DNA from: Salinispirillum marinum
GTDB lineage: Bacteria; Pseudomonadota; Gammaproteobacteria; Pseudomonadales; Natronospirillaceae
Direction: 5' to 3' (one strand)
Length of the DNA stretch: 64,000 bases
Assembly (NCBI RefSeq): GCF_042651565.1
Contig: NZ_JBHSDF010000003.1
Shown here: positions 43,658-52,733 of the stretch, one piece after another
Layout of the letters: each line of letters begins with the position of its first letter
Numbering within the stretch: the first letter of the stretch is position 1
Notes under the pieces: generated by a model
What the model was told of the DNA's origin: nothing
Seen by the model: the letters and a program-made list of their open reading frames with translations, nothing else
Databases searched by the model: none
Made by a program: the position numbers and the translations under genes

Positions 43658-44196
43658 GTACGCCACATGGCCATGTTCTGATTGTGGACGATGATGCCGC
43701 TTTTCGCCGATTGTTGGGGCGCGGTCTGACGCGTCTGGGCTGGGAAACCTCCGAGGCCGAAAACGCCGAGTCTGCCTTACAAGCGTTGGCACGAAGCCCT
43801 ACCCATGTGTTGTTGGATTTACGCTTGGGTGAAGACAACGGCATGGTGCTCATTGAACCGATACGTTTGCGCCACCCTAACATTAGAATTATCTTGCTAA
43901 CAGGCTTTGCCAGCATTGCTTCCGCCGTTACCGCGATCAAACGCGGGGCCGATGACTACCTCAGCAAGCCGGTTGATATACAGGCCGTGGATGCCGCCTT
44001 GCGCGGCGACCGAGCCGCAACCGCTGATACACCGGATGAGCAGCCCCCGGCTTTACGCCGCGTGGAGTGGGAGCATATACAGCGTGTCTTGAATGACTGC
44101 GGCGGCAACATTTCTGAAGCGGCCCGTGTCTTGGGTATGCATCGCCGCAGTCTGCAACGAAAACTCGCCAAAAAACCGGGCCCCGAGCGCCCATAG
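43654..44196 (+). CDS. regA: RegA/PrrA/ActR-like response regulator
   Basis: 180 residues. The receiver has DDD, phospho-Asp in VLLDLRLGEDNG, Thr in LLTGFA and Lys in LSKPVD. After a Pro-rich linker comes the compact Fis-type helix-turn-helix RVEWEHIQRVLNDCGGNISEAARVLGMHRRSLQRKL, nearly the canonical RegA sequence. It overlaps regB (ATGA) and ends only a few bases before the cytochrome bd operon, suggesting joint transcription and control of oxidase genes by redox state. Confidence 0.9.
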   Translation: MSTPHGHVLIVDDDAAFRRLLGRGLTRLGWETSEAENAESALQALARSPTHVLLDLRLGEDNGMVLIEPIRLRHPNIRIILLTGFASIASAVTAIKRGADDYLSKPVDIQAVDAALRGDRAATADTPDEQPPALRRVEWEHIQRVLNDCGGNISEAARVLGMHRRSLQRKLAKKPGPERP

Positions 44197-44207
44197 AGAG
44201 GTAAATG

Positions 44208-45617
44208 ATGGAGCTAGACCCGATTTTCCTTTCACGACTGCAATTTGCCTTTGTCGTGTCATTCCACGCAATATTTCCGGTGTTCACCATCGGGCTGGCG
44301 TCGTTCATTGCGGTACTGGAAGGTATCTACCTGAAAACCCAGAACCCTGTCTGGATGAAGTTATCCCAATTCTGGACCAAGGTATTTGCCGTGGTGTTCG
44401 GCATGGGCGTGGTGTCAGGGATTGTCATGGCCTTTCAGTTCGGTACGAACTGGTCAAATTTCTCGTACATCAGTGCGAATTTTTTAGGGCCAATTCTAAG
44501 CTACGAAGTCGTCACCGCCTTTTTCTTGGAAGCCGCGTTTTTAGGCGTTTTGTTGTTCGGGCGCGGCAAAGTACCACCCGGTATTTACTGGATGTCGGCC
44601 GTTTTGGTCGCCGTGGGCACCTTTATTTCTTCGTTCTGGATACTGTCGGCCAACAGTTGGATGCACACCCCAGCGGGCGTCGAGTTCCGGGGCGAACTTC
44701 TCTACGTGACCTCGTGGCTCGAAGCCATCTTTAATGCTTCGCTGCCCTACCGATTTGCACACATGGGCTTGGCGTCTTTCCTGACCGGCGGCTTCGTCGT
44801 TGCCGGGGTCAGTGCCTGGTATCTGCTGCGCGGCCGCGAAGTCGAAGCAAACCGCAAAGCACTGTCGATGACGCTATGGCTGCTGTTGATTCTTACCCCA
44901 TTGCAAGCCTATGTCGGTGATCTGCACGGTTTGAACACACTGGAACACCAGCCCGCGAAAGTCGCCGCGATGGAAGGTAACTGGGAAACCCGCGGCAACG
45001 TGCCCTTATTATTGTTCGCGTGGCCCGATCAGGAAAATCAAACCAACCATCTAGAGGTTGGCATTCCCAATCTGGCCAGCATCATTTTGAAGCACAGTCC
45101 CGATGGTGTGGTCCCCGGGCTGGACATGGTGCCACGAGAAGAACAACCACCAGTCTGGGTGGTGTTCTGGTCATTCCGCGTCATGGTGGGGTTAGGGTTG
45201 TTGATGATCGCCGTAGCGGTAACGGGCTTGGTGCTACGCCTGCGCGGCAAGTTGTGGTCAACACCGTGGTATTTCCGGGTCTTACAGGTGATGAGCATTA
45301 CGCCTTTCATCGCCGTGCTGGCCGGTTGGTTCACCACCGAAATTGGCCGTGGTCCGTGGTTGATCTACGGCATCATGACGTTCGCCGAGGGTGTGACGCC
45401 GTCGTTGCAAGGCTGGATGGCGCTGACCACGCTGATTGGCTACATCATCGTTTACGCCCTAGTGTTCAGCGGTGGCCTCTATTACCTGATGCGCATTCTG
45501 CGCGATGGTATGGAGTACCAACCCGCGCATGACGAACACAGCACCCAAACCACCACGCTTCGCGCCAAGCGCCCATTTTCGGCGGCTGACGTTCCCTTTG
45601 AAGAAGGAGCACGCTAA
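44208..45617 (+). CDS. cydA: Cytochrome bd oxidase subunit I (short Q-loop type)
   Basis: About 469 residues. Axial heme ligands are visible: His20 in FHAIFP and the His in PYRFAHMG. Conserved GRGPW is present. The periplasmic Q-loop after it is short, unlike E. coli CydA, so this is closer to the CioA (cyanide-insensitive) class. It oxidises quinol at the inner membrane. Two ATGs (44205 and 44208) are possible; the second gives better spacing from AGAGG. The stop overlaps the cydB start (TAATG). Confidence 0.92.
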   Translation: MELDPIFLSRLQFAFVVSFHAIFPVFTIGLASFIAVLEGIYLKTQNPVWMKLSQFWTKVFAVVFGMGVVSGIVMAFQFGTNWSNFSYISANFLGPILSYEVVTAFFLEAAFLGVLLFGRGKVPPGIYWMSAVLVAVGTFISSFWILSANSWMHTPAGVEFRGELLYVTSWLEAIFNASLPYRFAHMGLASFLTGGFVVAGVSAWYLLRGREVEANRKALSMTLWLLLILTPLQAYVGDLHGLNTLEHQPAKVAAMEGNWETRGNVPLLLFAWPDQENQTNHLEVGIPNLASIILKHSPDGVVPGLDMVPREEQPPVWVVFWSFRVMVGLGLLMIAVAVTGLVLRLRGKLWSTPWYFRVLQVMSITPFIAVLAGWFTTEIGRGPWLIYGIMTFAEGVTPSLQGWMALTTLIGYIIVYALVFSGGLYYLMRILRDGMEYQPAHDEHSTQTTTLRAKRPFSAADVPFEEGAR

Positions 45618-46621
45618 TGGAACCTGTTTTTGATCTCGTGCCCATTTGGGCAGGCATAATCGGCTTCGGCATCATCATGTATGTGTTGATGGACGGGTTT
45701 GACTTGGGGCAAGGCATTCTGTTTCCTTTCGCGCCGTCTGAAGAAGCCCGAGATGTAATGATGAACTCGGTGGCACCGGTGTGGGACGGCAACGAAACCT
45801 GGCTGGTACTGGGTGGTGCTGGCCTTCTGGCAGCTTTCCCGCTGGTCTACAGCGTGTTCTTACCGGCCTTGTATTTGGGCGTGTTCTTGATGCTGGCCGG
45901 GCTAATATTTCGTGGTGTCGCTTTCGAGTTTCGCTTTAAAGCCAAAACCTCACGCTATTTGTGGAATTGGTCGTTTGCGGGCGGCTCGATGCTGGCCACG
46001 TTTGCGCAAGGAGCAGTCGTGGGTGCTTACATCCAGGGCTTTGAAACGGAAAACTTCCGCTATGTGGGCGGCGCCTTTGATTGGCTGACACCGTTTTCGA
46101 TACTGACGGGGTTCGGCATGTTGGCGGGCTATGCATTGCTCGGCAGCACCTGGTTGATCCTCAAATCAGAGGGCTACATTCAGCAATGGGCGTACAAGAT
46201 CACCCCGTATCTCTTGGCGGCGGTGGTGTTGGTGTTTGGCATCATCAGTATTTGGACGCCGATGATCAGCGATTTAGTGCGGGCACGTTGGTTTGATCAG
46301 ATCAGTTTGATCTGGCTATTGCCCGTCGGAGCATTCTTGTCGGTTGTCGTGCTGTTACGTGCGGTGATGAAACGCCAGGACGGTATGCCCTTTGTGGCTA
46401 CCATGGCGCTTTTTGTGTTCACTTACTTGGGCCTGGCGGTGAGCAAACTGCCGTACATCGTGCCGCCAAACTATACGTTGTGGGATGCGGCTTCAGCGCA
46501 TTCGTCGCAGTTGTTCTTGTTGATCGGTTTGCTGTTCGTAATTCCCTTTGTGCTGATGTACACGGCATGGACCTACTGGGTGTTTCGCGGCAAGGTGAAG
46601 GCAGGCGTTGGCTATCACTGA
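45617..46621 (+). CDS. cydB: Cytochrome bd oxidase subunit II
   Basis: 334 residues with about eight membrane helices. It begins with the CydB hallmark DLVPIWAGIIGFGIIMYVLMDGFDLGQGILFPF, then NSVAPVWDGNETWLV and GLIFRGVAFEFR. It forms the heterodimer with subunit I. No CydX-like small protein was recognised after it, consistent with the CioAB class. It is followed by a 428-base non-coding stretch with two inverted-repeat elements and then cydDC. Confidence 0.93.
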   Translation: MEPVFDLVPIWAGIIGFGIIMYVLMDGFDLGQGILFPFAPSEEARDVMMNSVAPVWDGNETWLVLGGAGLLAAFPLVYSVFLPALYLGVFLMLAGLIFRGVAFEFRFKAKTSRYLWNWSFAGGSMLATFAQGAVVGAYIQGFETENFRYVGGAFDWLTPFSILTGFGMLAGYALLGSTWLILKSEGYIQQWAYKITPYLLAAVVLVFGIISIWTPMISDLVRARWFDQISLIWLLPVGAFLSVVVLLRAVMKRQDGMPFVATMALFVFTYLGLAVSKLPYIVPPNYTLWDAASAHSSQLFLLIGLLFVIPFVLMYTAWTYWVFRGKVKAGVGYH

Positions 46622-46694
46622 TTCTTTTCGTCGGCCTTTTTTGGACGGCAGACTTTAGCGAGAGGGCTTTCGGCGCATGCCTCCTTCAGCAGGA

Positions 46695-46842
46695 TAGATC
46701 GAAGTCCCTTTAACGGGCCAATCTGCAAGGATTCTGGGCGGACGCCGTGAATACGTCCCTGTAGGCTCAATTGCGCACGTCCTGTGCGCAAACGCCGCCC
46801 GCCACCCTCGCAGATCGACCCGTCAAACGGCCTGTCGATCTA
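46695..46842. repeat. 148-bp long imperfect inverted repeat
   Basis: Arms of about 47 bases: TAGATCGAAGTCCCTTTAAC...GGCGG at the left pair with CCGCCC...GATCTA at the right, with conserved blocks ATCTGC/GCAGAT, GGGCGG/CCGCCC and ACGGG/CCCGT. A small inner hairpin GCGCA-CGTCCTG-TGCGC lies in the centre. No coding capacity. It looks like a miniature mobile or BIME-like intergenic element. Confidence 0.7.
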
Positions 46843-46931
46843 CCTGAGCAATAGGCATCGGCACCGAAAGAACAAGCATGTCACCAATAATCTTTGCCGT
46901 CGCAATTCTATGCCTACGGAAAGGTTAAGGT

Positions 46932-47009
46932 AATGGGCGCAGGGATATGTCTAAAGGCGCGCCTTCCGGCCTGCCGTGAAGCGCCGTAGGCATATGCCGA
47001 GAGCCCATT
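46932..47009 (-). repeat. REP-like palindromic element, copy D
   Basis: Outer arms AATGGGC...GCCCATT and core GCCTTCCGGCCTGCCGTGAA. It lies just upstream of cydD, within its likely leader. Confidence 0.82.
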
Positions 47010-47049
47010 GCCGGAATGTAAGTTACATAGCCATAACTAGGAGAAAAAA

Positions 47050-48753
47050 TTGCCAAACCTAACCGCCAAACAGTGGCTCCGCGATATTATTGTGCCGGCA
47101 CGCCATGCCGTGCGCTTGGCCGCGCTGGCGGGCTCTGTGGCGGGGTTAGCGACGGTTGGGATTCTGGTCGCGCTGGCAACGGTGGTGAGTGCACTGTTGA
47201 TTGACGGACGTGGGCTGCTTGAATTGCAGAGCGTGCTGGTCTGGCTGGTGGTGGGTATCACTGTCCGAGCCGTCGCGCAATATGCGCAGGAAGTCTGGGG
47301 CGCACAGGCCAGCACACAGGTGCGCCGCGCCGTACGTGAGCGCTTGCTCACGCAGTGGGCAGCGAATGGTCCGCTGCGTAATGCTGAGCAATCGCCCGCT
47401 GAACGCGCCAGCCAATACGTTGAACAGGTAGAAGCACTGGACGGCTACGTCGCACGTTATCTGCCACAACAATCTATTACCGTACTCGTACCCTCAGTGA
47501 TACTAGGCATCGTGTTTTATTTGGACTGGCTGGCGGCGCTTCTACTGTTGTTGTCTGCACCGTTGATCCCCGTGTTCATGGCACTGGTCGGCATGGGGGC
47601 GGAGAGAATCAACCAGCAGCACTTTGCCAGCCTCAGTCGGCTATCGGGGCATTTTCTCGATCGGTTACACGGCATCGCCACGTTGCAGGTGTTTGGTCAA
47701 ACCAAACAGGCTCAAGTCACCGTGGCGCGGGCCAGCGACGACGTTCGCCAGCTCACCATGAAAACCCTGCGCGTGGCGTTTTTGTCGTCGACGGTGCTGG
47801 AGTTCTTCGCCTCGGTCGCCATCGCCATGCTGGCGATCTACATCGGCTTTGGTTTGCTAGGATACATTGACTGGGGGCCAAGCCCTGAACTGACCTTGTT
47901 CAGTGGCCTACTGATATTGCTGCTCGCACCGGAGTTTTTCCAGCCGTTGCGAACATTGGCGCAGCATTACCATGACCGTGCGGCAGCCTTGGGTGCGGCG
48001 GAAACGCTGTCAAAGGAGCCTTCAGAAGCCTATGTCGCCGGGCAACCAACGTCAATCGAATCGGTCGAGACGAACACCGACGCCCACGATGACAATGCCA
48101 TTGTGTTTGATCAAGTCACTCTGACCTTTCCCGAGCGTGGCACATTGTTTCAGGGTTTCAATGCACGGTTTGAACACGGGGAAATCATCGGCTTGGCGGG
48201 ACCCACCGGCAGCGGCAAAACGAGCCTGTTGAATTTGATTGCGGGTTTCTTAAACCCGACGAGCGGCAGCGTGCGGGTCAATGGCCGGGCAACCGGGCAG
48301 GTGCCCTTGGCATGGATGAGCCAGAAGCCGTTTTTGGTGTTTGGCAGTTGGGCCGACAACCTGCGCTGGATGGCACCACACGCCAGCCAGCGCGACATGC
48401 TAGACGCGGTTGAACAGGTCGGCTTAACAGCATTGTTGAATAGCTTGCCACAAGGCCTCGACAGTCCCGTGGGTGAAGATGGTCGGTTTTTGTCCGGTGG
48501 CGAAGCGCAGCGCTTGGCGTTGGCGCGCATCTGGCTGTCGGATGCGCCATGGATACTGCTTGATGAACCCACCGCCGCACTGGACGCCGAAAGCACACAG
48601 GTCATTGCGGATTGTTTAGGCCGACTGGCGGCACAAGGCCGAGGTATCGTTCTCAGTGCGCACGACGGTGACTTGCTGCAACGCGCGCATCGCGTTGTTC
48701 GCGTCGGCGATCCAGAAGCGCCAAATAAAGCTGAACAGAGGACGCTGCGATGA
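47050..48753 (+). CDS. cydD: Heterodimeric ABC exporter subunit CydD
   Basis: 567 residues from a TTG start, accepted because AGGAG lies six bases upstream. An N-terminal six-helix exporter domain, then an ABC cassette with Walker A GPTGSGKTSLL, signature LSGGEAQRLALARI and Walker B WILLDEPTAALD. With CydC it forms the CydDC transporter required for cytochrome bd assembly (heme/thiol-related export). Its end overlaps cydC by four bases. Confidence 0.92.
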   Translation: MPNLTAKQWLRDIIVPARHAVRLAALAGSVAGLATVGILVALATVVSALLIDGRGLLELQSVLVWLVVGITVRAVAQYAQEVWGAQASTQVRRAVRERLLTQWAANGPLRNAEQSPAERASQYVEQVEALDGYVARYLPQQSITVLVPSVILGIVFYLDWLAALLLLLSAPLIPVFMALVGMGAERINQQHFASLSRLSGHFLDRLHGIATLQVFGQTKQAQVTVARASDDVRQLTMKTLRVAFLSSTVLEFFASVAIAMLAIYIGFGLLGYIDWGPSPELTLFSGLLILLLAPEFFQPLRTLAQHYHDRAAALGAAETLSKEPSEAYVAGQPTSIESVETNTDAHDDNAIVFDQVTLTFPERGTLFQGFNARFEHGEIIGLAGPTGSGKTSLLNLIAGFLNPTSGSVRVNGRATGQVPLAWMSQKPFLVFGSWADNLRWMAPHASQRDMLDAVEQVGLTALLNSLPQGLDSPVGEDGRFLSGGEAQRLALARIWLSDAPWILLDEPTAALDAESTQVIADCLGRLAAQGRGIVLSAHDGDLLQRAHRVVRVGDPEAPNKAEQRTLR

Positions 48754-50315
48754 AAAGTCTATGGCCATGGATAACGATAATCCTGCTACGACGCACGCGC
48801 CTGCTCGTGGGCGGCTTATTGCTGGCGTTGACGCTCACCGCAGGCGTTGCCTTGCTGGGTTTGTCGGGCTGGTTCATAACCTCGGCAGGACTTGCTTCTG
48901 TGTTATTGGCCTCAGGCGTGGCGGTGTATTTGGACGTGTATGTACCCGGTGCCGGTATTCGCGGCTTTGCCCTGACGCGCACGATAGCGCGCTATCTTGA
49001 GCGCCTGTACAACCATGATACCGTGCTGCGTCTACTGGCCGACCTGCGAGTGCGGCTGTTTGCACGCGTCAGCCGTTTGCCCGTGCTACAACTCAACCGA
49101 CAGCGCAGCAGTGAATGGTTGAACCGCCTAACCAGTGACCTCGACACCCTCGACAATTTGTACCTGCGCCTACTCGCCCCGCCTTTGGTCGCCGCGCTCA
49201 CCCTCACCTGGGTCAGCGTCGTGCTCTGGTGGGTGCTCTTAAACGACAATCCAAGTGCTGCCTTGGGCGTGTTTATCGGCCTATGGGTTTTACTGGCGCT
49301 GGCGACCCTGTTGCCCGCGCTACTGGGCAAAAAACACAGCGCCGCGCTGACCGAATTGACTGAACAAGTCCGTTTAAACAGTGTCGATCACTTGCGCGGC
49401 CACGCCGAATTGACTGCCGCAGGTCATGCAGCGACCCATGCCCGGCAAATTTCAGCCTACGCCGACGCGTTACACACCCGGCAAAATGCCTTAGCGCGCG
49501 TGATCGGCCTCGTGCAGAGCCTAGTGAATGCCGGACTGGCCTTAGTCATAACCGCGGTATTGATACTGGGTATTCAAGCGTATATTGACCAAAGCGTCTC
49601 CGGGCCACTGCTGGTCATGCTATTGCTTGGCTTGCTGGCGTTGAACGAAGCCTTTGCTAACCTGCCCCGCTCATTCGCCCATCTTGGACAGACCATTGCC
49701 GCCGCGCAGCGCTTAAACCATATGGCGCCGGATGCGGAACCGCCTTCATCCGTCATCGTGGATGCCGACACTTTAGCCGTCAGCGCCAACGGACAATCAT
49801 TCGAGTTAGTACCCGGCCAATGCGGCGTTGTAACCGGCGCTTCGGGCAGCGGCAAATCAACCCTAGCCACGCAACTGGCGATGCCACGGCTGGCGCATAC
49901 CGCATGGCTAACCCAAGACACCAAGGTGTTTAACGATACCGTAGCGAATAACCTGCTGTTGGGCGCCCCCAATGCCAGCGATGAACAACTCTGGCAGGTT
50001 TTGGAATGGGTCGCGTTGGCCGACCGCATTGAGCAGTCCGCGCAGGGGTTGGATACCTGGATAGGCGAAAATGGCCTGGCGCTGTCCGGTGGTGAGCAGC
50101 GGCGCATTGCGCTCGCGCGCGTGGTGTTGCGCTCTTTGAACCCAGCGGTACGCTGGGTGATTCTGGATGAACCCTTTCGCGGCGTCGATGACACCACCGC
50201 CACGTGGATCATGCAGCAATTGCAACCGCATTGGGTCGAGAAGGGCGTGCTGTGGCTCAGTCATGAAGCACCCAGCTGCGTGACACCTCAATTCATATTG
50301 GAACTTGGTGGCTAG
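48750..50315 (+). CDS. cydC: Heterodimeric ABC exporter subunit CydC
   Basis: 521 residues. The membrane domain has the CydC N-terminus LLLALTLTAGVALLGLSGWFITSAGLA. The ABC cassette is shorter than in CydD: Walker A GASGSGKST, signature LSGGEQRRIALARVVL and Walker B WVILDEPFRGVD. It lacks the usual long region before Walker A. ATG overlaps the cydD stop (ATGA). It completes the bd oxidase maturation pair. REP copy E follows. Confidence 0.9.
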   Translation: MKSLWPWITIILLRRTRLLVGGLLLALTLTAGVALLGLSGWFITSAGLASVLLASGVAVYLDVYVPGAGIRGFALTRTIARYLERLYNHDTVLRLLADLRVRLFARVSRLPVLQLNRQRSSEWLNRLTSDLDTLDNLYLRLLAPPLVAALTLTWVSVVLWWVLLNDNPSAALGVFIGLWVLLALATLLPALLGKKHSAALTELTEQVRLNSVDHLRGHAELTAAGHAATHARQISAYADALHTRQNALARVIGLVQSLVNAGLALVITAVLILGIQAYIDQSVSGPLLVMLLLGLLALNEAFANLPRSFAHLGQTIAAAQRLNHMAPDAEPPSSVIVDADTLAVSANGQSFELVPGQCGVVTGASGSGKSTLATQLAMPRLAHTAWLTQDTKVFNDTVANNLLLGAPNASDEQLWQVLEWVALADRIEQSAQGLDTWIGENGLALSGGEQRRIALARVVLRSLNPAVRWVILDEPFRGVDDTTATWIMQQLQPHWVEKGVLWLSHEAPSCVTPQFILELGG

Positions 50316-50321
50316 CGTTCG

Positions 50322-50398
50322 CGTGGTTGGTGGGTTGTGCCTCAAGGCGCGCCTTTCGGCCTGCCGTGAAGCGCCGGAGGCATACCCTACCAACCACG
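50322..50398 (-). repeat. REP-like palindromic element, copy E
   Basis: The core GCCTTTCGGCCTGCCGTGAA matches the other copies, but the outer arms are different and still complementary (CGTGGTTGG...CCAACCACG). This compensatory change supports a real hairpin. It sits between the convergent cydC and rarD-like genes. Confidence 0.85.
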
Positions 50399-50422
50399 CT
50401 GGAAATCCTTCGCCGACTAAGC

Positions 50423-51328
50423 TTAAGCCGCCGGCACCACGGGTATCCTAGGTCCGCGTCGCCAGCGATACAGGGTATCGACCGACAGCATAATCAGGGC
50501 AAACCAGATCATGCCAAAGGTGACCAGCTTCTCGGGCACCAATTCCTCGCCGTACACAAACACCGCTAACAAGAATACCCCGCTGGGCGCGATGTATTGG
50601 AAAAAGCCCAAGGCGGTCATGCTGATACGGTTGGCCGCTGCGGCGAAGCACATCAGCGGCACCATGGTGACGGGGCCTGCAGCGAACAGCAGGAAGTTTG
50701 TCCAGCCGGAATTATTCAGCACATCCGACGTCGGACTCGTGGTGAACCATAGATAGCCAATCGCCAAAGGCAGCAGTAGGCCGGTTTCCATCGCCATACC
50801 GGTAAAGCTGTCCACCGCCAGCTTTTTGCGCACCAAGCCATAAAGCGCAAAACTCACGCCCAAGGCGAGTGCGATCCATGGCAAACGACCAAACTGAATC
50901 ACTTCATAGGCCACCGCAGCCAGGCAAATCAAGGCAGCCGCTGTTTTTACCTTGCCCAACCGCTCGCCGAAAAACAGCATGCCGAACAGGATATTCACCA
51001 GTGGGTTGATGTAATAGCCAAGGCTGGTACTGAGCATAAATCCGCTCTGTACGGCCCAAATAAACAAACCCCAGTTAAAGCCGATGATGGTGGTGGAACA
51101 CAGCAGCAGCCAGCGCGCCCGTGGTGATTTTACCGTCGCCCATAATACCGCACGTTTACGCATAAGGATGATCAGCCCAAGCGTCAACAAGAATGACCAC
51201 AGTACGCGATGCGCCAAGATTTCCGGTGCCGCGACATTTTGCATCACCTTGAAGTACATGGGCGCAACGGCCCACAAGCCATAGGCCGTCAGCGCATAAA
51301 TTACGCCACTTTTTACCGTTTTATCCAT
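50423..51328 (-). CDS. rarD: RarD-like EamA/DMT permease
   Basis: 301 residues with about ten membrane helices. RarD hallmarks: GVIYALTAYGLWAVAPMYFKVM near the N-terminus, EILAHRVLWS, and the second half with GFFQYIAPSGVFLLAVFVYGEEL. The ATG at 51328 is preferred since it follows the AraC stop by two bases and has GAG upstream; longer frames exist. An inner-membrane drug/metabolite-type exporter whose substrate is not known. It is co-transcribed with the AraC-type regulator. Confidence 0.88.
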   Translation of the reverse strand: MDKTVKSGVIYALTAYGLWAVAPMYFKVMQNVAAPEILAHRVLWSFLLTLGLIILMRKRAVLWATVKSPRARWLLLCSTTIIGFNWGLFIWAVQSGFMLSTSLGYYINPLVNILFGMLFFGERLGKVKTAAALICLAAVAYEVIQFGRLPWIALALGVSFALYGLVRKKLAVDSFTGMAMETGLLLPLAIGYLWFTTSPTSDVLNNSGWTNFLLFAAGPVTMVPLMCFAAAANRISMTALGFFQYIAPSGVFLLAVFVYGEELVPEKLVTFGMIWFALIMLSVDTLYRWRRGPRIPVVPAA

Positions 51329-51330
51329 GC

Positions 51331-52215
51331 TTATTTTCTCGAGGATACTACCGACCGTAAGGCTGAGGGGCGAACACCCTTCACCTGACGAAAGCGATGT
51401 GCCAAATGGCTGGAAGAACTGAAACCACACGCCAGCGCAATATCTATCAGCGGCAGTTGCGTGGTGTGCAGCAACCGTTCCGCTTCGCGCAGGCGAGCCA
51501 ACAGTACATATTGGTGCGGTGCCAAGCCCTGACTTTGCTTAAACATGCGGGCGAAATGGTATTCGCTGAGGTTCGCTTGCGCGGCCAGATCTTTCAGTAA
51601 CAAGGGTTGGTCGAGATTGGCTTGTATGTATTCGGTCACTCGCCGTAATTTATGCGCCGCCAAGCCACCTTTTGGGGTCGGCAAGCGCCAATCTACGTGC
51701 GTATGCTGGGCCAGCACATGCACCAACAACAGGGTGATCGCGCTGCTTAGCGCCAGCCGGTCGCTCGTTTCCGTCCAGTTCAGTTGCAGCAAAAATTCAC
51801 GATACAGAGCTGTAATTTGCGGATCATCAGCGAACGTGCGCTCATCTAACATCACTTTGCCGGGCTTGCGTTCCCACGTTTGCTCCGCCAATGTCGATAG
51901 ATGAGCATCAGTGAAATACAGATGGACGAATTCCAACGGTCCGCGCACATCCCATGTCGATTCGTGTGCCGCAGGCATTAAACAAAAACGATTAGGCGCG
52001 CCGCCGTTACGCCATTGTGCGCCCTGCTTGTGGTAGCACTCGTATCCGTCGGCAACGTATAAACTCAGGGTGTGGTGCTCAGCGCGGTCTAAGTCGATGT
52101 AGTCCTGTTCGTTGTACCAACGTGCCAGCCCCGTACCATTGCCCAGCGCCGCGGCACCGCGCAAGGTAGCGTTGTGATCGTTAAGGCTGTTGAACACTTG
52201 ATACTGGGGGTGCAC
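51331..52215 (-). CDS. AraC-family transcriptional regulator
   Basis: 294 residues from a GTG start (AGGG nine bases upstream). An N-terminal cupin-like sensor region (residues 40-150), then the two AraC helix-turn-helix motifs: LLLKDLAAQANLSEYHFARMFKQSQG and PLIDIALACGFSSSSHLAHRFRQVKG. It lies two bases before the rarD-like gene in the same orientation, so it probably controls this permease. The effector is unknown. Confidence 0.88.
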   Translation of the reverse strand: MHPQYQVFNSLNDHNATLRGAAALGNGTGLARWYNEQDYIDLDRAEHHTLSLYVADGYECYHKQGAQWRNGGAPNRFCLMPAAHESTWDVRGPLEFVHLYFTDAHLSTLAEQTWERKPGKVMLDERTFADDPQITALYREFLLQLNWTETSDRLALSSAITLLLVHVLAQHTHVDWRLPTPKGGLAAHKLRRVTEYIQANLDQPLLLKDLAAQANLSEYHFARMFKQSQGLAPHQYVLLARLREAERLLHTTQLPLIDIALACGFSSSSHLAHRFRQVKGVRPSALRSVVSSRK

Positions 52216-52370
52216 GCGATTTTTCCCTAGGCTAACTCATGCTGTCGATACTACGCAGGCGACGGTGAGCTGCCAAGCACCGCAGCGTTCCCAAATTAAC
52301 AAAGCGCAAGAATATGCAATTCTTTGCGGTTTTAGCGTTGGCACATACTAGGAGAGGAGTCGAGGCTCGA

Positions 52371-52733
52371 TTAGCTGAGCGATTTGAGGCTAGTGACTAC
52401 TTGCGCTTCTAACTCAGGCAGGTCTCTTTCAACTGTGTTCCAGACCACGGCTAGATCGACTTTGAAATAGCCATGCGCTATCGCATTTCGCGTGCCATAA
52501 GCAGCCTTGAGTGGGAATTCAGGATGTTTCGTGGCGAAGTCAGGAAAGTGACGCAGAATATTTCCCGCAGCCTCACCGATGATTTCTAGATTCCGGAGTA
52601 TCGCATCCTGCTTTTCTTCGTTTTCTAAAAAACTCGAATAATCAATATCTTGGGTATAACGCTCAATACGACCAACTGCCTGCTGAATATGCTCAAGGTA
52701 ATCTCTAAGGGCTAATTCATCCCGACGACTCAT
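52371..52733 (-). CDS. hepT: HepT-like toxin (HEPN domain)
   Basis: 120 residues, HEPN fold. The RNase-type R-x4-6-H motif is RNAIAHGY near residue 80, and the protein ends with the VVWNTVERDLPELE helix of the DUF86/HepT family. HepT cleaves RNA or targets tRNA, and is silenced by the MntA partner through adenylylation of its tyrosine (family knowledge). Its ATG overlaps the mntA stop (ATGA). The RxxxxH motif and downstream Tyr are intact. Confidence 0.88.
   Translation of the reverse strand: MSRRDELALRDYLEHIQQAVGRIERYTQDIDYSSFLENEEKQDAILRNLEIIGEAAGNILRHFPDFATKHPEFPLKAAYGTRNAIAHGYFKVDLAVVWNTVERDLPELEAQVVTSLKSLS

Larger units (their letters stand above)
46622..47049. other. Non-coding 428-bp region between cydB and cydD
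   Basis: No coding sequence is supported here. It holds a 148-bp long inverted repeat (46695-46842) and REP copy D (46932-47009). The remaining bases show no clear promoter; cydD may be read through from cydB or start from a promoter within the repeats. Confidence 0.6.

Noticed and set aside
46660..46682. Degenerate sixth REP copy (AGGGCTTTCGG...GCATGCC)
   Set aside because: Only a short outer-arm-like match without the core; could be chance.
46622..46760. CydX-like small protein after cydB
   Set aside because: No short hydrophobic frame with a ribosome site and the CydX N-terminus was found; the cydA subunit is of the short Q-loop type that may not need it.
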